A DNA stretch of 6,136 bases from CAINVV01 sp964506325 (lineage in GTDB: Bacteria > Bacteroidota > Bacteroidia > Bacteroidales > Prolixibacteraceae). Below are positions 4,172 through 6,136 of the stretch, piece by piece (positions within the stretch are counted from its first letter, which is position 1; each line of letters opens with the position of its first letter). The notes below the pieces were generated by a model, which ran no database searches, had not been told where the DNA came from, and saw only the letters and a list, made by a program, of their open reading frames with translations. A program made the translations under genes and the position numbers. The stretch covers positions 1 through 6,136 of the forward strand of contig CAZDLO010000161.1 in the NCBI GenBank assembly GCA_964506325.1, written 5' to 3'.

Positions 4172-6127
4172 ATGAATAAACCATTCCTTTTACTTTTACT
4201 GGTGATATCTGCCGCACAGTCCTTCGCCGGTGATTTCGTTCTTCTGTCGCCCGACCGCCAGCTTACGGCCAGGCTGGAAATTGGTACCAGCCTTACGGCC
4301 AGCCTGCAAAAAGGAAATGATATTCTTTTCATACTCGATAAACTGTCGATGGAGGCAAAGGGAGAGAAAAATCCGTTTGCCGACCTCCGGGTGAAAAAGA
4401 GTTCGGCCAGGCAGGTGGATGAAACTGTACTGCCGGTTGTCAGGGATAAATCCGACAGCTACCGCAATCATTACAACGAGCTGATAATCGATTTTAAATC
4501 AGGCTATTCCATTACCCTGAGGCTTTTCAACGAAGGACTTGCCTACCGTTTTTCGACTTCCCTCCGCGACAGCCTCACCATCCTGCGGGAAAACCTCTCC
4601 ATAAAGCTCGGCGACAATGATTCGCTGCGTTTCCAGGCTTCCAAGTCCTTCAAGTCTTCGTACGAGACACCCTATGAATTCTCCAATGTCGGGAGGATTG
4701 AAGCTGGTAAGCTGCTTCACCTGCCGGTGCTGGTGGAAAAAGACAGGGGCCCGTTTGTGATGGTCACCGAGGCCGACCTCTACAATTATCCCGGGATGTG
4801 GCTCCGGGGTACCGGGAAACAGGGTCTCACGGTCGACCACCCCGCCTTCCCGAAATCCGGCTCCTACGGCGGAAACCTCTACAACCACGGGCAGGTTGCC
4901 GAAAGGTACGATTACATCGCCAGGGTCGGGGGCACCAGGAGCTTTCCGTGGCGGATATTTGCCGTGGCAGGCAGCGAGGAGGGTCTTATCAGCAACAACA
5001 TGGTTTACCTGCTGGCCTCGCCGACCGGGATCGGGGATGTTTCCTGGATCAAACCCGGGGTGGTGATGTTCGACTGGTGGGGTAAGCATAATATATATGG
5101 TGTGGATTTCAAGGCGGGGGTCAACACCGAAACGGCGAAATATTACATCGATTTCTGTGCTCAGAAGGGTATCCGCTATTTCCTTTTCGACGACGGATGG
5201 TCGCCCAAGGATGATTTGCTGCAAGAGGTACCCGGGCTGAACATGGCGGAGATCACTGCCTATGCGAAATCGAAGGGCGTGGATGTGATGCTCTGGGTGG
5301 TCTGGCATTCGCTGTACAAACAGTGGGACCAGGCTTTTGATCTGTTTGAGAAATGGGGCATCAAAGGCATCAAGATGGACTTTATGGACCGCGACGATCA
5401 GCAGATGGTCGAATTTTACGAGGCGGTTTCCCGGAAGGCTGCCGAAAAGAAGATGGTTGTCAACTTTCACGGGGCCTACAAACCCTGCGGACTTAGCCGC
5501 AAGTACCCCAATGTGCTCACCCGCGAAGCCCTGATCGAATTCGAATACAACGGCGGCAACAACTTGGTTACCCCGCAGCACCACAACCTGCTGCCCTACA
5601 TAAGGATGTTTACCGGTCCGATGGATTATATCCCCGGCACCCTGCGCAACGCCACCAGGGCCAACTTCCGGCCGGTAGGCGATTACCCGATGGGGCAGGG
5701 CACCCGCGCCCATTCCATGGCACTGTTCGTGATCCTGAGCAGTCCGATGGAGATGTTGCCCGATTCGCCCTCCGACTACTACCGAGAAAAGGAGTGCACG
5801 GACTTCCTCACGGGGATACCTGTTGAATGGAACGAAACCCGCCTGCTGAACGGCAGGATCGGGAAATATACTATCCTGGCAAGGCGATCGGGCACCGATT
5901 GGTATGTGGGTGCAATAACCGACTGGGAGGGTCGGAATTTCGAATTACCAACCAGCTTCCTGGCACCGGGCAAATATCACCTCGAGATGATAGAGGATGG
6001 CATCAACGCCTCCACAAGGGCCGAAGACTACCGGAAAAAAGAATACGATTTCACGGCAGGAGAGATCCTGAAAATCAAAATGGCCCCCGGCGGGGGATGG
6101 GTGGGGAGAATGAGGAAGGAGAGATGA
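4172..6127 (+). CDS. Secreted GH97 glycoside hydrolase, retaining type (alpha-galactosidase-like)
   Basis: A 651-residue enzyme expected to release alpha-linked sugars in the periplasm. Signal peptide 1-19, cleavage after SFA. The N-terminal beta-sandwich (about 20-285) holds the family motif TEADLYNYPGMWL, with E200 a likely calcium ligand. The barrel (about 285-560) includes FDDGW (339-343) and KMDFMDRDDQ with D403; a C-terminal beta domain follows. In the retaining Bacteroides enzyme BtGal97b the nucleophile is D415 and the acid/base E470. D403 and E458 here have the same 55-residue spacing. The inverting enzyme SusB has Gly at the nucleophile position and HEA where this protein has HGA, so this protein belongs with the retaining branch. 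E452 matches a SusB calcium ligand. Substrate specificity is inferred, not shown. The frame is open back to 4046, but the ATG at 4172 begins the signal peptide. The last residues, GRMRKER, run into the 7-bp repeat. Confidence 0.95.
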   Translation: MNKPFLLLLLVISAAQSFAGDFVLLSPDRQLTARLEIGTSLTASLQKGNDILFILDKLSMEAKGEKNPFADLRVKKSSARQVDETVLPVVRDKSDSYRNHYNELIIDFKSGYSITLRLFNEGLAYRFSTSLRDSLTILRENLSIKLGDNDSLRFQASKSFKSSYETPYEFSNVGRIEAGKLLHLPVLVEKDRGPFVMVTEADLYNYPGMWLRGTGKQGLTVDHPAFPKSGSYGGNLYNHGQVAERYDYIARVGGTRSFPWRIFAVAGSEEGLISNNMVYLLASPTGIGDVSWIKPGVVMFDWWGKHNIYGVDFKAGVNTETAKYYIDFCAQKGIRYFLFDDGWSPKDDLLQEVPGLNMAEITAYAKSKGVDVMLWVVWHSLYKQWDQAFDLFEKWGIKGIKMDFMDRDDQQMVEFYEAVSRKAAEKKMVVNFHGAYKPCGLSRKYPNVLTREALIEFEYNGGNNLVTPQHHNLLPYIRMFTGPMDYIPGTLRNATRANFRPVGDYPMGQGTRAHSMALFVILSSPMEMLPDSPSDYYREKECTDFLTGIPVEWNETRLLNGRIGKYTILARRSGTDWYVGAITDWEGRNFELPTSFLAPGKYHLEMIEDGINASTRAEDYRKKEYDFTAGEILKIKMAPGGGWVGRMRKER

Positions 6128-6136
6128 GAGATAAGA
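6124..6136 (+). repeat. Start of a 7-bp array on the GH97 stop codon, cut by the window end
   Basis: ATGAGAGATAAGA is identical over 13 bases to the first two units of the array at 2199-2211. As there, its TGA is the stop codon of the preceding gene. The array presumably continues past the window edge. Confidence 0.8.

Noticed and set aside
4262..4302. Direct repeat CTTACGGCCAG, two copies 30 bp apart inside the GH97 gene
   Set aside because: It encodes two similar LTAxL strands of the beta-sandwich in frame. It is short and probably reflects coding constraint or a minor local duplication.
4499..5713. 404-codon open frame antisense to the GH97 gene
   Set aside because: It is fully inside a well-supported GH97 gene on the other strand. 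The translation is low in motif content and reads like a codon-bias shadow.
6097..6108. ATGGGTGGGGAG near the GH97 3' end, resembling the TGAGTGGGGG array-closing block
   Set aside because: These bases encode part of the GGGWVGR tail; a glycine-glycine-tryptophan ending is usual for GH97 proteins, so coding constraint explains the likeness.

Overview
The window looks like a chromosomal segment from a member of the Bacteroidota. The evidence is a lipoprotein with a Bacteroidota-style signal peptide and CotH domain, a GH97 glycosidase (a family concentrated in this phylum), an exported peroxiredoxin, genes with little or no Shine-Dalgarno sequence, and AT-rich leaders. No genus can be named from the sequence alone.

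Layout. A minus-strand gene for an exported 1-Cys (Prx6-like) peroxiredoxin fills 92-841. A 731-bp AT-rich stretch without a convincing gene follows (842-1572); it holds a perfect 14-bp palindrome, a GC-rich foldable island, and a 12-bp hairpin beside two TTTTCCC boxes and a weak promoter. Four plus-strand genes follow: a small soluble protein of unknown function (1573-1818), a small three-helix membrane protein (1888-2202), a CotH-domain lipoprotein (2411-3922) and a secreted GH97 glycosidase (4172-6127). The last two are larger, more GC-rich and well supported. Their apparent upstream extensions run through repeats, so the starts given here rest on the signal peptides.

The gaps between the genes carry an organised set of short-period repeats: a 7-bp type (TGAxxxA), an 8-bp type (CAYAYTTG) and a roughly 10.5-bp type (CTCTGTGTAA). 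The 7-bp arrays start at the stop codon of the preceding gene in all four cases visible (peroxiredoxin, membrane protein, CotH protein, GH97). The three seen in full end in the same TGAGTGG(G/A)GG block. Between the membrane-protein and CotH genes, two opposed 7-bp arrays form 34-bp inverted arms around a spacer that contains an 8-bp array. This stop-codon-anchored modular repeat family is the most unusual thing in the window.

Functionally, the CotH lipoprotein and GH97 enzyme both act outside the cytoplasm, but gaps of about 200-250 bp filled with repeats argue against a tight operon. No SusC/SusD pair or regulator is present, so a polysaccharide-utilisation locus cannot be claimed from this window.
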